Part shown: positions 15,042 through 15,060 of the stretch, one piece after another
Position numbering within the stretch: position 1 is the first letter of the stretch
Layout: the number at the start of each line of letters is the position of its first letter
From: Paludibacter sp.
GTDB taxonomy: Bacteria > Bacteroidota > Bacteroidia > Bacteroidales > Paludibacteraceae
DNA: 15,060 nucleotides
NCBI GenBank assembly: GCA_030655595.1
Contig: JAUSNQ010000067.1
Span: 1 to 15,060, forward strand
Reading direction: 5' to 3'
The notes under the pieces: generated by a model
What the model saw: the letters and a program-made list of their open reading frames with translations, nothing else
Databases searched by the model: none
Told to the model about the DNA's origin: nothing
Program-made: the position numbers and the translations under genes

Positions 15042-15060
15042 CTAAAAACAAGCTGTCTTT

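Overview
The window is AT-rich chromosomal DNA from a member of the Bacteroidota, probably a Bacteroidales-like lineage. Several independent signs agree. At least five upstream regions carry the phylum's -7 element TAnnTTTG, three of them with a TTG or TTTG -33 element 19 nt upstream. Shine-Dalgarno sequences are essentially absent. SecD and SecF are fused in one 996-aa protein. Neither tRNA encodes its CCA end. There is no integrase, transposase, CRISPR array or phage gene; this is a housekeeping region plus one small regulator/envelope module.

Layout, left to right. (1) polA (+), DNA polymerase I with all three domains and an intact proofreading site. (2) A cysteine-rich Rrf2-family regulator (+), then a YceI-like periplasmic protein and an outer-membrane beta-barrel protein (+). 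The regulator's promoter contains a perfect 17-bp palindrome lying on its -33 element. The gap before yceI carries three copies of a related TCCTATA motif. A 15-bp stem terminator ends the barrel gene. (3) tRNA-Glu(UUC) and rpsT (-), apparently one transcript from a strong promoter, ending in a hairpin terminator. (4) recO (+), whose last 33 codons are out of frame by one base: an A4 run where A5 would restore a 240-aa protein. Its restored stop codon overlaps the stop codon of the convergent S66 peptidase gene. (5) A leftward block radC - ABC ATPase - ABC-2 permease - LD-carboxypeptidase. (6) udk (+) and secDF (-), convergent, separated by a hairpin that can act in both directions. (7) Initiator tRNA-fMet (+) with a textbook promoter.

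How the parts relate. Replication/repair (polA, recO, radC), translation (rpsT, tRNA-Glu, tRNA-fMet), nucleotide salvage (udk), protein export (secDF) and envelope functions (ABC exporter, LdcA, YceI, barrel protein) sit side by side without forming one pathway. I found no convincing undescribed multi-gene system. The most informative anomalies are the recO frameshift, the apparent self-regulated Rrf2/YceI/barrel module, and an unexplained GC-rich hairpin between the two terminators near 5.6 kb.
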